A program made the translations under genes and the position numbers. The notes below the pieces were generated by a model. It was not told where the DNA came from, searched no databases, and was given only the letters and a program-made list of their open reading frames with translations. This document shows positions 43,083 to 53,046 of a stretch of DNA of 58,200 nucleotides, piece by piece (position 1 is the first letter of the stretch; each line of letters begins with the position of its first letter). This DNA is from Treponema sp. (GTDB lineage: Bacteria; Spirochaetota; Spirochaetia; Treponematales; Breznakiellaceae), in the NCBI GenBank assembly GCA_031254315.1, contig JAIRUQ010000070.1, positions 1 through 58,200 on the forward strand. Reading direction: 5' to 3'.

Positions 43083-44147
43083 ATGAAAAAACAAATAATC
43101 ACTATTATTTTGTTGTTGTCTCTCGTAGCAGTTTCCTTTTGCCAAGATAATTATTATGCGAATAGGAATGAAGTATTGTATAAAGAGTACAATCCAATGT
43201 ATGGTCAGATTGGAAGAATTAATAAGGGAGAACAAGTTTTTATTGTTGAATGTCCCGTAAATCCTGGAGATGGTGTTTATAGGAAAGAAGTGCAAACAGA
43301 AGACGGAAAAATAGGGTGGCTTGCTCTTGATGCCATTTCTGTTGTCGATTCTGAGGTTTTACCTGACGAGATAACCAACAATGAGTGGGCACACAGTTAT
43401 TATCTTGATGTTTTGAATAGCGGAAATAGAGAAACCCTGTTTGCGTACGAACCCTTCTGGCGTGATAATTATTATAAATATAAGGACATGGATGCCATGT
43501 ACCCCGGAGATGAAAAAATGTGGTATGAAAGTGCAGAATATCCAACTGCTTTTGATTTTAAAACTATTTATAACAGAGTACGGGATCTTTCTAATAAAAA
43601 TTTTTATGTTTTAATTAATGGAAAAATATCTGAGAGTAACGGGGTATTTTTTTGTACGATTATTTGTACTCACAAACGGGTTACTTTTGAAGAAACATCT
43701 TTAGAAAGACATTTCCCCATAAATGAGAAAGGCACTATGGCATTAAGACTTGACGGCGACTATTTGGATGTTTTCATAAACGAGAATAAGATGTTTACGC
43801 TGATTAAGCTTAATGAAGATATAAGAAACCAATATAGAAGTCTCATGAGGAATAATATCTGTGATTTAACCGGTATTGTCTTGCCTCGCCGTGCAGATGG
43901 CAGTACCGGCGATTTTTCCCCTATTGATATGACAAGCTACTCAGCCTTTCGCCGCACTCTTGAAGAAATTCATCCTCCTCTTCTTGATGCCGACAATACC
44001 GCTGTTGGAGTAAGCCAAACAGACGAACTTGTTCCAAACAACAGAGACTCACAATCCCTACCGTTGTGGGCGTTAATTGCGATTATCGGTGGGGCGGTTG
44101 TGGTGGCTGGCGGCGTGGTGCTGTTTATTGTAAAGCGGAGAAAGTAA
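43083..44147 (+). CDS. Secreted SH3b-like protein with C-terminal membrane anchor
   Basis: A 354-residue protein with an N-terminal signal peptide (about 1-20, ending SFCQ). A bacterial SH3-like segment follows (about 25-85, VLYKEYNPMYGQIGRINKGEQVFIVE, then GKIGWLALDAISVV), then a domain of unknown function. A C-terminal membrane span (about 328-350) ends in KRRK. The topology suggests an envelope protein anchored at the inner membrane with its domain in the periplasm. SH3b domains often bind peptidoglycan. The gene has a strong promoter. Confidence 0.78.
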   Translation: MKKQIITIILLLSLVAVSFCQDNYYANRNEVLYKEYNPMYGQIGRINKGEQVFIVECPVNPGDGVYRKEVQTEDGKIGWLALDAISVVDSEVLPDEITNNEWAHSYYLDVLNSGNRETLFAYEPFWRDNYYKYKDMDAMYPGDEKMWYESAEYPTAFDFKTIYNRVRDLSNKNFYVLINGKISESNGVFFCTIICTHKRVTFEETSLERHFPINEKGTMALRLDGDYLDVFINENKMFTLIKLNEDIRNQYRSLMRNNICDLTGIVLPRRADGSTGDFSPIDMTSYSAFRRTLEEIHPPLLDADNTAVGVSQTDELVPNNRDSQSLPLWALIAIIGGAVVVAGGVVLFIVKRRK

Positions 44148-44205
44148 TGGGGAGCGTAACAAGGTATAGCGTAGCTATGTGGATGAATACGCCATCGCCG
44201 TCAAA

Positions 44206-44436
44206 TTATAGTACAGCGGCGATTTCTTTTTGTACTATTTTACTAATAACCTGAGCCGGAGTCTGGTTGGTAGCCTCTGCCCTTGTTATAATATAATTTG
44301 CGGTAACCTTGTCGAGAACTTCAAGTAAGGCTCGCTGACGGGCAAAAATACCGGGGCGGGCAAAGTTTACTTTTGGTGGTGTTTTTGTCCAACGCTCATC
44401 AAGTGCGTCATATTCTTCATCGGTCATATCTGCCAT
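44206..44436 (-). CDS. Putative antitoxin of a DUF4258/BrnT-like toxin
   Basis: A 76-residue protein with an N-terminal acidic and Pro-containing part (TDEEYDALDERWTKTPPKVNF). Its C-terminal helical part (NYIITRAEATNQTPAQVISKIVQKEIAAV) resembles a ribbon-helix-helix. The start overlaps the 3' end of the toxin gene by 13 bp in another frame, so the two are co-expressed. The call is from context and general similarity to antitoxins. Confidence 0.7.
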   Translation of the reverse strand: MADMTDEEYDALDERWTKTPPKVNFARPGIFARQRALLEVLDKVTANYIITRAEATNQTPAQVISKIVQKEIAAVL

Positions 44437-44699
44437 AATAACCCCATTTCTTCCAACTTTTTATAAAAGTGTTTCTGACATTTCATTGCATGAAACACTT
44501 TTATTGTTTGCTCATCTATATAATTATACATTATTTCCAGCAAATTTCCTGTTTTATCAAATCCGACAGATAAATATTTTGCCTCATCATCTTCTTCAAT
44601 TAGACCGTCAGCAAGGTGGTTCAACAGAACCCAACGTATATTCTCTTCAGAAATATCATGCTTAAATGCCGACGGAACAAACACTATCTCCAGACTCAT
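44424..44699 (-). CDS. Putative DUF4258/BrnT-like toxin
   Basis: A 91-residue protein starting at the ATG at 44699 (a TTG is one codon upstream). It has FVPSAFKHDISEENIRWVLLNHL, then YLSVGFDKTGNLLEIMYNYIDEQTIKVFHAMK. That layout resembles the small BrnT/DUF4258-type toxin fold. There is no Shine-Dalgarno. Overlap with the following small gene supports a toxin-antitoxin unit. It would be the fourth such system in the window. Confidence 0.68.
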   Translation of the reverse strand: MSLEIVFVPSAFKHDISEENIRWVLLNHLADGLIEEDDEAKYLSVGFDKTGNLLEIMYNYIDEQTIKVFHAMKCQKHFYKKLEEMGLLWQI

Positions 44700-44834
44700 C
44701 AATTAATTTTAAGAAAAACTTGAGAAAATTACAAGCCCAATTACCGCCGAATTACGGTATGCCAGCCTATTCCGCAATTTCAGAAATAAAGCAAATATTT
44801 CTAAAGAGCGAAGTCATTGTCTACCACTCGCTGA

Positions 44835-46484
44835 CTAAATACTCAGCCTCTGCACATGCTTATACGCCTCAGCCCTTAATTGTTTTACCCCTGCGTCCAC
44901 AAGATAGTCGTCAAACTGCATCATGCGGTCGATATAACGCTCACCTTTTTCTTCCTGCGGTAGAATTTCTATGACGCGGTTAGCGATTGAATTGATAAAT
45001 TCATGATCGTGCGAGTTAAAGAGAATAACTCCGTTAAAAGCGGTAAGCCCGTCATTAAGAGCTGTGATTGCTTCAAGGTCGAGGTGGTTTGTCGGCTCAT
45101 CAAGGATAAGAACATTCGCTCCCGAGAGCATCATCTTAGCGAGCAGACAGCGGACTTTCTCGCCGCCGGACAGGACATTTACGGGCTTTAGAGCCTCATC
45201 GCCTGAAAAGAGCATTCGTCCAAGAAAACTGCGGACATAGGTTTCATCCTGATCCGGCGAATACTGCCTGAGCCAGTCTGTTATTGAAAGGTCTGAACTA
45301 AAATAGGAAGAGTTTTCTTTTGGAAAATAGGAAAAAGAAGTCGTCTGCCCCCAATAGCAGTCTCCGCTTTCGGCTTTTTTTTCGCCAGAAATAATGTCAA
45401 ATAACGCGGTCTTGGAAGAATGTTCAAGACCGACAAATGCTATTTTTTCATTTTTGTTTACAGTTATAGAAAAATCTTTTAATATAGCCGTGCCTTCAAA
45501 AGTAAAATTTAACTTTTCTGCGCGAAGGACATTGTTGCCTATTTCCCGTTCGCTCTTAAAACCTACATAGGGGAACTTTCGGCTTGTTACCGGAATATTT
45601 TCAAGGTCGAGTTTTTCAAGCACTTTTTTTCTGCTTGTCGCCTGACGAGCTTTACTTGCGTTAGATGAAAACCGTTGTATAAACTCTTTTAACTCCTTTG
45701 CTTTATCTTCCCGTTTTTTTAACTGATCACGCGCCTGACGCTGGAGAATCTGGCTCATCTGATACCAGAAATCGTAATTGCCTGAATACGGAGTGATTTT
45801 GCCGTAGTCGATGTCGCATACATTGGTGCAGACAGCGTTTAAGAAGTGGCGGTCGTGGGAGACAACAATAACTGTATTTGGAAAATCAATTAAAAAATCT
45901 TCAAGCCACGAGATTGATTCAAGGTCTAAACCGTTTGTAGGCTCGTCAAGGAGCAGAATGTCGGGATTGCCGAAAAGCGCCTGCGCAAGAAGCACGCGAA
46001 CTTTTTTTGATTCATCCAACTCTGCCATTAGTTTGCCGTGATCTTCCTCATCAAGACCAAGACCCGAAAGCAATTGCCCGGCTTGCGCTTCGGCTTCCCA
46101 TCCGCCAAGTTCGCCAAAATCAGCTTCGAGCTCACTTGCGCGAAGACCGTCCTCTTCGGTAAAGTCTTCCTTTGCGTAGATCGCCTCACGCTCTTTTTGC
46201 ACAGCGTAAAGTTTCGGGTAACCCATGATTACTGTCTCAAGGGCAGGATATTCTTCAAACGCGAAGTGATCCTGCTTAAGAACAGCGATGCGCTGATTTT
46301 TAGCGAAGGAAATTTCTCCCTTGTCATGCTCAATCTCACCTGAAAGAATTTTTAGAAAAGTTGATTTTCCCGCTCCGTTCGCGCCGATTATCCCGTAACA
46401 GTTGCCGGGAGTGAATTTAAGATTTACGTCTTTGAAAAGTATCCGCTCTCCAAAGACAAGGCTTAAGTCTGTAATAGTTATCAT
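44835..46484 (-). CDS. ABC-F family ATPase (YbiT-like)
   Basis: A 549-residue ABC-F protein with two ABC domains and no membrane spans. Domain 1 has Walker A GANGAGKST (about 35-42), a degenerate signature (LDESKKVR) and Walker B ILLLDEPTN. Domain 2 has a degenerate Walker A (GLEHSSKT, Ser for the usual Gly before Lys), signature LSGGEKVR and Walker B LILDEPTNHLD. The linker between them is charged and helical, as in ribosome-binding ABC-F factors. It probably acts in translation or antibiotic protection. It overlaps the helicase gene by 4 bp. Confidence 0.88.
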   Translation of the reverse strand: MITITDLSLVFGERILFKDVNLKFTPGNCYGIIGANGAGKSTFLKILSGEIEHDKGEISFAKNQRIAVLKQDHFAFEEYPALETVIMGYPKLYAVQKEREAIYAKEDFTEEDGLRASELEADFGELGGWEAEAQAGQLLSGLGLDEEDHGKLMAELDESKKVRVLLAQALFGNPDILLLDEPTNGLDLESISWLEDFLIDFPNTVIVVSHDRHFLNAVCTNVCDIDYGKITPYSGNYDFWYQMSQILQRQARDQLKKREDKAKELKEFIQRFSSNASKARQATSRKKVLEKLDLENIPVTSRKFPYVGFKSEREIGNNVLRAEKLNFTFEGTAILKDFSITVNKNEKIAFVGLEHSSKTALFDIISGEKKAESGDCYWGQTTSFSYFPKENSSYFSSDLSITDWLRQYSPDQDETYVRSFLGRMLFSGDEALKPVNVLSGGEKVRCLLAKMMLSGANVLILDEPTNHLDLEAITALNDGLTAFNGVILFNSHDHEFINSIANRVIEILPQEEKGERYIDRMMQFDDYLVDAGVKQLRAEAYKHVQRLSI

Positions 46485-48013
46485 TTTTTTCTGAATAGTC
46501 CTATAAGTTTAGAAATCAATCCCTTTTTAACGGGAGCGGCTTCTTGTTGAACTTGGTTTGCGGCTTGCTCAATCACAGGCTTTTGTTCACTTCGGTTTTG
46601 TTTCTGTCGCCTGCCGTGTTTTTGTTCCGTTCCAGCGTACTTTTTCTTGTACACAGCCATCCGCTCTTCCATAGAAAGGCGCGAAATATCATGCTCCCTG
46701 TTTTTTGTATGTTCGGCAGGTTTTTTTCTGTAACCTGAAGAAGGCGAGCCCCTTTCTTTACGATTATCTGCGGATTGCGGCTTTCTTTTATCAAAACGCT
46801 TTGCGCCTGATCTTCCTTCTTTACGTGGAGGACGATCGCCATAAAAATCAGAGTGTATTCTAACGCCCGCGCTTTTATCATCCTCATAAAGTTCCTGCGT
46901 CGCTATTTCTGAAGGAATTTTTTTACCGATGTAACGCTCAATGGCAGGTAACTCATAAACATCCTGTTCGCTGGAAAGTGTAACCGCCTTTCCTGTTTTC
47001 CCGGCGCGCGCCGTTCTGCCTATTCTGTGAACATAATTTTCAGCTTCGACAGGCACATCGTAATTTATAACCATCGCAAGGCTTTCAATATCAAGCCCGC
47101 GCGCCGCGACATCGGTCGCTATAAGCATTTTAATTTTTCCGGCTTTTATATCGTCAATTATTTTGAGACGTTTCACCTGCGGCAAATCGCCAATGATAAA
47201 TTCACATGTATAGCCGTTCATTCTTAGCCGCTTTGCCACAACTTCGGTATGTTTTTTTGTATTACAAAAAATAATCGCGCTCTCAGGTTGTTCACGTTTT
47301 AGAATACCAAGCAGGAGAGTCATTTTATCTTCCGACGGAACATGGTAGAGAATCTGCGTAATTTCCTCGACAGTAACAACTTCAGGTTTTATTTCAATTT
47401 CAAAAGGAGACTTTGTATATTCCCAAGCAAGATTTTTTACCCAAGCGTTCAGAGTCGCGCTAAAAAGCATTGTCTGCCTTCTGCTTGAAGGAGAAACTAC
47501 TTTTATGAGTTTTCGTAAATCGGGATAGAAGCCCATGTCAAAAAGACGGTCGGCTTCATCAATGACAAGAAACGAAATGTCCATTAAATTCATCAGCCCC
47601 GATTTGTTCAAATCGAGTACCCGTCCCGGAGTGCCAATGAGAATTTTCGCGTTTTCCCTGAGCAGTTTTTCCTGCTGAGTATAACCTACGCCGCCGTAAA
47701 AAGCCCCGGTTTTGAACGGCAGATACTTGCCGAGCATTTTCGCTTCTTCTTCAATTTGAACCGCCAACTCTCTTGTCGGGGCGATTATAAGCGCCTTCCG
47801 CTGAAACAGGGCTTCGTCGGTGAGCATCCTCTGGAAAATTACGACTAAAAAAGCCGCTGTTTTTCCGGTTCCTGTCTGGGATTGAACGTACAGGTCTTTT
47901 CCGTCAAAAGCATTTGACATTACCTGTTCCTGAACGGGCATACACTCAAAATATTCGGCTTCATCGATACCTTTTTGCAGATCGGGATGCAGATTAAAGT
48001 TTTTGAATTCCAT
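46481..48013 (-). CDS. DEAD-box RNA helicase
   Basis: A 510-residue helicase with motifs Q, I (SQTGTGKT), Ia (PTRELA), II (DEAD), III (SAT), V (ATDVAARGLDI) and VI (HRIGRTARAGK). After residue about 385 comes a basic, low-complexity tail with Arg/Lys/Gln and a final hydrophobic-basic helix (LISKLIGLFRKK). It likely works in RNA decay or ribosome assembly. It is coupled to the ABC-F gene, another ribosome-linked factor. Confidence 0.92.
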   Translation of the reverse strand: MEFKNFNLHPDLQKGIDEAEYFECMPVQEQVMSNAFDGKDLYVQSQTGTGKTAAFLVVIFQRMLTDEALFQRKALIIAPTRELAVQIEEEAKMLGKYLPFKTGAFYGGVGYTQQEKLLRENAKILIGTPGRVLDLNKSGLMNLMDISFLVIDEADRLFDMGFYPDLRKLIKVVSPSSRRQTMLFSATLNAWVKNLAWEYTKSPFEIEIKPEVVTVEEITQILYHVPSEDKMTLLLGILKREQPESAIIFCNTKKHTEVVAKRLRMNGYTCEFIIGDLPQVKRLKIIDDIKAGKIKMLIATDVAARGLDIESLAMVINYDVPVEAENYVHRIGRTARAGKTGKAVTLSSEQDVYELPAIERYIGKKIPSEIATQELYEDDKSAGVRIHSDFYGDRPPRKEGRSGAKRFDKRKPQSADNRKERGSPSSGYRKKPAEHTKNREHDISRLSMEERMAVYKKKYAGTEQKHGRRQKQNRSEQKPVIEQAANQVQQEAAPVKKGLISKLIGLFRKK

Positions 48014-48066
48014 ATATTGAGCTAAGTGTAACGATTTCTATGCGAATAAGCAATGTCCCGTCTTGA

Positions 48067-49419
<1,353 letters not shown>

Positions 49420-49428
49420 TTGCGCACA

Positions 49429-49455
49429 AGGCACGGGGAGAATCTCTCCGTGCCT
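49429..49455 (+). terminator. Hairpin after eno
   Basis: AGGCACGG..AGA (49429-49441) pairs with TCTCCGTGCCT (49445-49455) with a 2-base bulge. The loop is short, and the 3' side is T-rich but broken (CTGTGTTTGTG). The same AAGGCACGGAG word occurs at 33905-33915, so it may be part of a small repeat family. Confidence 0.6.
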
Positions 49456-49480
49456 CTGTGTTTGTGAGTTATTGTAAAAT

Positions 49481-51856
49481 ATGTCAGATCAAAGCGTTAT
49501 ACCAATAGATCAACTTTTACCCAACAAATTACCGTTAGTGGCTCTTCTGGGTCGCCCGATATTTCCCGGAATTTTTACGCCCATTATGATTGGCAATCCT
49601 ACAGACGTTAAAGTCGTAGAGGACGCAAACTCAGGCGACGCTCTTATCGGTTTTGTTATGCTACAGCACGAAACTGACACGCCCGCTATCACAGATTTAT
49701 ACACAGTGGGAACCGTCGCTAAAATTGTTAAGAAGATAAATCTGCCTGACGGCGGAGTTAACATATTTATTTCTACATTAAAACGTTTTAAGATAAAAAA
49801 AACACTTCATCCTTCAAACCCGATTGTAGCCGCAGTTGAGTATCTTGAAGAAGAAGAGGACAACACAAGCGAAGTAAAGGCTCTTACACGCGCGTTAATT
49901 TCCGAGATGAAACAGATAAGCGAAAATAATCCGCTGTTTTCCGAAGAAATGCGCCTTAACATGATCAATATTGATCATCCGGGAAAAATTGCCGATTTTA
50001 TAGCGAGCATACTTAACATTGACAAGGCGGAACAGCAGAAAATTCTTGAAGTGCTGAATGTGCGAAAGCGCATGGAGCAGGTGCTGGTGTTCATAAAAAA
50101 AGAACAGGAACTTTTACGGATTCAGAAAAAAATTCAAAGGGAAATAAACGAAAAGATTGAAAAGTCTCAGAGAGATTATTTTTTGAAGGAAGAGCTTAAG
50201 GCGATAAAAACCGAACTTGGCATGACGACAGACGCAAAAAGCTCAGACCATCAGCGTTTTAAGGAAAAGTTTGAATCGTTTAAGTTTGAAGGCGAAGTGA
50301 AAGAAGCAGTGGAGCAGGAGCTTGAAAAACTGAACCTCATGGAGCCGAACACGGCGGAATTTATTGTTACTCGCAACTATCTTGACGTGATTGCCGCTCT
50401 TCCGTGGAATGATCCTGAGCCTGAAATCTTTGAATTAAAGAACGCGCAGGGAATCCTTGAAACCGACCATTATGGTCTTAAGGACGTAAAGACAAGGATT
50501 GTTGAATATTTGGCAGTTCGCAAATTGCGCAAGGACACAAAAGGCTCGATAGTGTGCCTTGTAGGTCCGCCGGGAGTGGGGAAGACCTCTGTTGGCAAGT
50601 CAATCGCCAGGGCGCTTGGAAAGCAATTTTTCCGTTTTTCTGTCGGCGGAATGAGGGATGAGGCTGAAATAAAGGGACACAGGCGCACATATATCGGAGC
50701 GATGCCGGGGAAGATCATTCAGGGACTGAAAATCGTTAAAACAAAAGCGCCCGTTTTTATGATTGATGAAATCGACAAGATGGGAGCCAGTTTTCAGGGC
50801 GATCCGGCAAGCGCTCTTCTTGAAGTGCTTGATCCTGAGCAGAATAACGCTTTCCGCGATCACTATCTCGATCTGCCCTTTGATGTTTCCCATGTGTTTT
50901 TCATCGTTACAGCTAACACACTCGATACCATTCCGCCTCCGCTTTTGGATCGCATGGAAATTATCCAGCTTCCCGGTTACATCGACACCGAAAAACTTGA
51001 AATAGCGAAACGTTATCTTTTGCCAAAGAGTCTTGAAAAAAACGGTCTTAAAAAGAATCAGGTTAAATACACAAAGGACAGTCTTTTACACATAGCGAAC
51101 TCTTACGCGCGAGAAGCAGGCGTGCGTAATTTTGAAAAAAACCTTGACAAGATTCACCGCAAACTCGCGAAGCAAATTGTAGAGGCGGAAGAAAAAAATG
51201 ATCCTCAGGCTGAAAGCGCTCCAAAACCGGCGCGTTTTAATGTTGACAAGAGGTTTGTAGAAAAGCAGTTAGGTAAACCGCTCTTCCGAGAGAACGACAT
51301 TAAAACCGCAGACAAGCCGGGAATGTCTGTCGGTCTTGCGTGGACAAGTATGGGCGGCGACACTCTTGTAATTGAAGCCACTTCTCTTCCCGGCAAAGAG
51401 GGGCTGACTCTCACAGGCAAAATGGGCGATACAATGAAGGAGAGCGCGGAGATAGCGATGACTGTCGCGCGCAAACTCGCTGTTGAACAATTCGGCGTTG
51501 ACAAAGAATGGTTTGAAAAGAACCACATTCATCTGCACATTCCCGAAGGCGCGACACCCAAAGACGGTCCTTCTGCGGGGATTACGATGGCGACTGCCTT
51601 ACTTTCCCTTATGCGCGACAAAATCATCACCCCACGCCTTGTGATGACAGGCGAGCTTTCCCTCACAGGGCAAGTTCTGCCGATTGGCGGTCTTAAAGAA
51701 AAGACAATCGCCGCCCGTAGAAATAAAGCGAAGCACATCGTCTTCCCAAAACAGAACGAACGCGACTTAGACGAAATCCCCGATCATGTAAAAAAAGGCA
51801 TTGAGTTCCACTCCGTTGAAAGGTTTGAAGAAGTGCTGGAACTTGCGATGCAATGA
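49481..51856 (+). CDS. lon: ATP-dependent protease Lon
   Basis: A 791-residue LonA. The N-terminal substrate domain is followed by a coiled coil (about 200-240) and the AAA module with Walker A GPPGVGKTS (about 362-370) and Walker B VFMIDEIDKM. The protease domain has catalytic Ser in DGPSAGIT (about 697) and Lys in GGLKEKTIAA. It degrades misfolded and regulatory proteins, and in many bacteria it degrades antitoxins, of which this window holds several. No Shine-Dalgarno is seen at the start. Confidence 0.97.
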   Translation: MSDQSVIPIDQLLPNKLPLVALLGRPIFPGIFTPIMIGNPTDVKVVEDANSGDALIGFVMLQHETDTPAITDLYTVGTVAKIVKKINLPDGGVNIFISTLKRFKIKKTLHPSNPIVAAVEYLEEEEDNTSEVKALTRALISEMKQISENNPLFSEEMRLNMINIDHPGKIADFIASILNIDKAEQQKILEVLNVRKRMEQVLVFIKKEQELLRIQKKIQREINEKIEKSQRDYFLKEELKAIKTELGMTTDAKSSDHQRFKEKFESFKFEGEVKEAVEQELEKLNLMEPNTAEFIVTRNYLDVIAALPWNDPEPEIFELKNAQGILETDHYGLKDVKTRIVEYLAVRKLRKDTKGSIVCLVGPPGVGKTSVGKSIARALGKQFFRFSVGGMRDEAEIKGHRRTYIGAMPGKIIQGLKIVKTKAPVFMIDEIDKMGASFQGDPASALLEVLDPEQNNAFRDHYLDLPFDVSHVFFIVTANTLDTIPPPLLDRMEIIQLPGYIDTEKLEIAKRYLLPKSLEKNGLKKNQVKYTKDSLLHIANSYAREAGVRNFEKNLDKIHRKLAKQIVEAEEKNDPQAESAPKPARFNVDKRFVEKQLGKPLFRENDIKTADKPGMSVGLAWTSMGGDTLVIEATSLPGKEGLTLTGKMGDTMKESAEIAMTVARKLAVEQFGVDKEWFEKNHIHLHIPEGATPKDGPSAGITMATALLSLMRDKIITPRLVMTGELSLTGQVLPIGGLKEKTIAARRNKAKHIVFPKQNERDLDEIPDHVKKGIEFHSVERFEEVLELAMQ

Positions 51857-52090
51857 TCAATGGAAGAGAAGATGGAAGAGATCAACGAATTACACGAATA
51901 AAGACGAATGAACAGAGGGTAGTTTGTTGTTAGTTGTCAAGGTGTGAAAACCCGAGTCCATTCTTGTGCGTGTTGACCCTCTTCTCTTCTCCCTCCGTGT
52001 ACTAGTGGTTAATTCTTTCTCTTAATTCGCGTTCATTCGCGCAATTCGTTGATCTTCTTCTCTTAAATTTCTTAGCGTAATTCGCTGACA
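51857..52090. repeat. Intergenic direct-word repeats, copy 4 and inverted copy 5
   Basis: 51875-51911 reads GATCAACGAATTACACGAATAAAG and onward. 52019-52089 carries the same words on the other strand (TTCGCGTTCATTCG, GCAATTCGTTGATC and GCGTAATTCGCTGA). The two face each other about 110 bp apart. In between, AACCCGAGTCCA (51950-51961) recalls the edge of structured repeat A. No gene is apparent. Confidence 0.65.
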
Positions 52091-52123
52091 AAAAAAAGAG
52101 CCGCCCCTCAGGACGGCTCTTTT
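52091..52123 (-). terminator. Bidirectional terminator between lon and the Lys-Ala-Pro repeat gene
   Basis: AAGAGCCG (52096-52103) pairs with CGGCTCTT (52114-52121) with A-run and T-run flanks on both sides. It can end transcripts from both lon and the minus-strand gene starting at 52965. Confidence 0.85.
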
Positions 52124-52140
52124 CTTAAACAACAAAAATC

Positions 52141-52965
52141 TTACTTGAACTCGCCTTCGAAGCTCATGGATTTTTTCAGTATGTCTGTGATTAACTTAGC
52201 GGCATGTTTTGCGTCAGATTCAGGAACTTTCCTTTGTCTGTTAAGTGTTTCTGTAAAGAAAGCTGAAATTGACTCATACACATCCGGTAATTGATAAAAC
52301 ACGACTGAGAAATTAATACCTGTGGGCTTGAGGATGGTGAAAGAACCGTATGATTCAATAGGGTCTTTTGCTACCATTATTTTTGATTGATTCCTTGCGG
52401 TTATTATTTCTAATTCGCTGAACCGTTTTGGAATTTTCTCTCCTTCCGCTCTGCTGACAGGCTCTTGGAACTTGATCTGATATGTATCAGGCTCAAGTAA
52501 GATGTACAATTTTTTACCGCCGGTAATAAATTGCAGACCTGTTTCAGTCATGAAGATTTCTTTTACGCCGGCATAGGAAACAACTTCATAAATTGAATAA
52601 TTTGAAGTTGGACTAAAGAACGAAGAAACAATATACCCGTGAGCAAAAGGAAGTTTCCCCTGAGCATAAGCGTCGAACAAGTTGCGGAATTTAACATCAG
52701 TCTTTTCGACCGGAGCTTTTGCCACTGGTTTTTTCGCCGCTGGTTTTGCGGCAGGTTTCTTAGCCGCTGGCTTTTTTGCCGCCGGTTTCTTAGCCGCTGA
52801 TTTTGCGGCAGGTTTCTTAGCCGCGGTTTTCTTCGCTACCGGTTTTTTAGCGGCAGGCTTTTTAGCCGCCGGTTTCTTAGCCGCAGTTTTTTTTGCCGCC
52901 GGTTTTTTCGCCGCAGGCTTCTTAGCCGCGGGCTTTTTTGCCGCCGGCTTTTTTATTGTTGCCAT
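52141..52965 (-). CDS. Histone H1-like Lys-Ala-Pro repeat protein with conserved C-terminal domain
   Basis: A 274-residue protein. Residues about 5-90 are about 17 units of the pentapeptide KKPAA or close variants (KKTAA, KKPVA), like the tail of H1/Hc1-type DNA-binding proteins. Residues about 91-274 form a folded domain (FRNLFDAYAQGKLPFAHGYIVSSFF, YVI-type strands, then DAKHAAKLITDILKKSMSF) that I cannot assign. A basic tail of this sort binds DNA or RNA, so nucleoid or RNA association is inferred. The 15-bp DNA repeats make unit number prone to change. It has its own terminator. Confidence 0.78.
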   Translation of the reverse strand: MATIKKPAAKKPAAKKPAAKKPAAKKTAAKKPAAKKPAAKKPVAKKTAAKKPAAKSAAKKPAAKKPAAKKPAAKPAAKKPVAKAPVEKTDVKFRNLFDAYAQGKLPFAHGYIVSSFFSPTSNYSIYEVVSYAGVKEIFMTETGLQFITGGKKLYILLEPDTYQIKFQEPVSRAEGEKIPKRFSELEIITARNQSKIMVAKDPIESYGSFTILKPTGINFSVVFYQLPDVYESISAFFTETLNRQRKVPESDAKHAAKLITDILKKSMSFEGEFK

Positions 52966-53046
52966 TTTTTCCCCCTTAAAGATTCTATGGTTTATAATAG
53001 TTATCTAATTATAAACCTGTATTCATTAATTTATCAACTACTTTCT

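Noticed and set aside
51950..51961. AACCCGAGTCCA as a fourth copy of the structured repeat
   Set aside because: Only the short edge word matches; neither hairpin is present, so it is at best a relic.
52682..53008. 108-codon + strand ORF rich in Gly/Ala/Phe
   Set aside because: It is the antisense of the KKPAA repeat and only open because of repeat composition.
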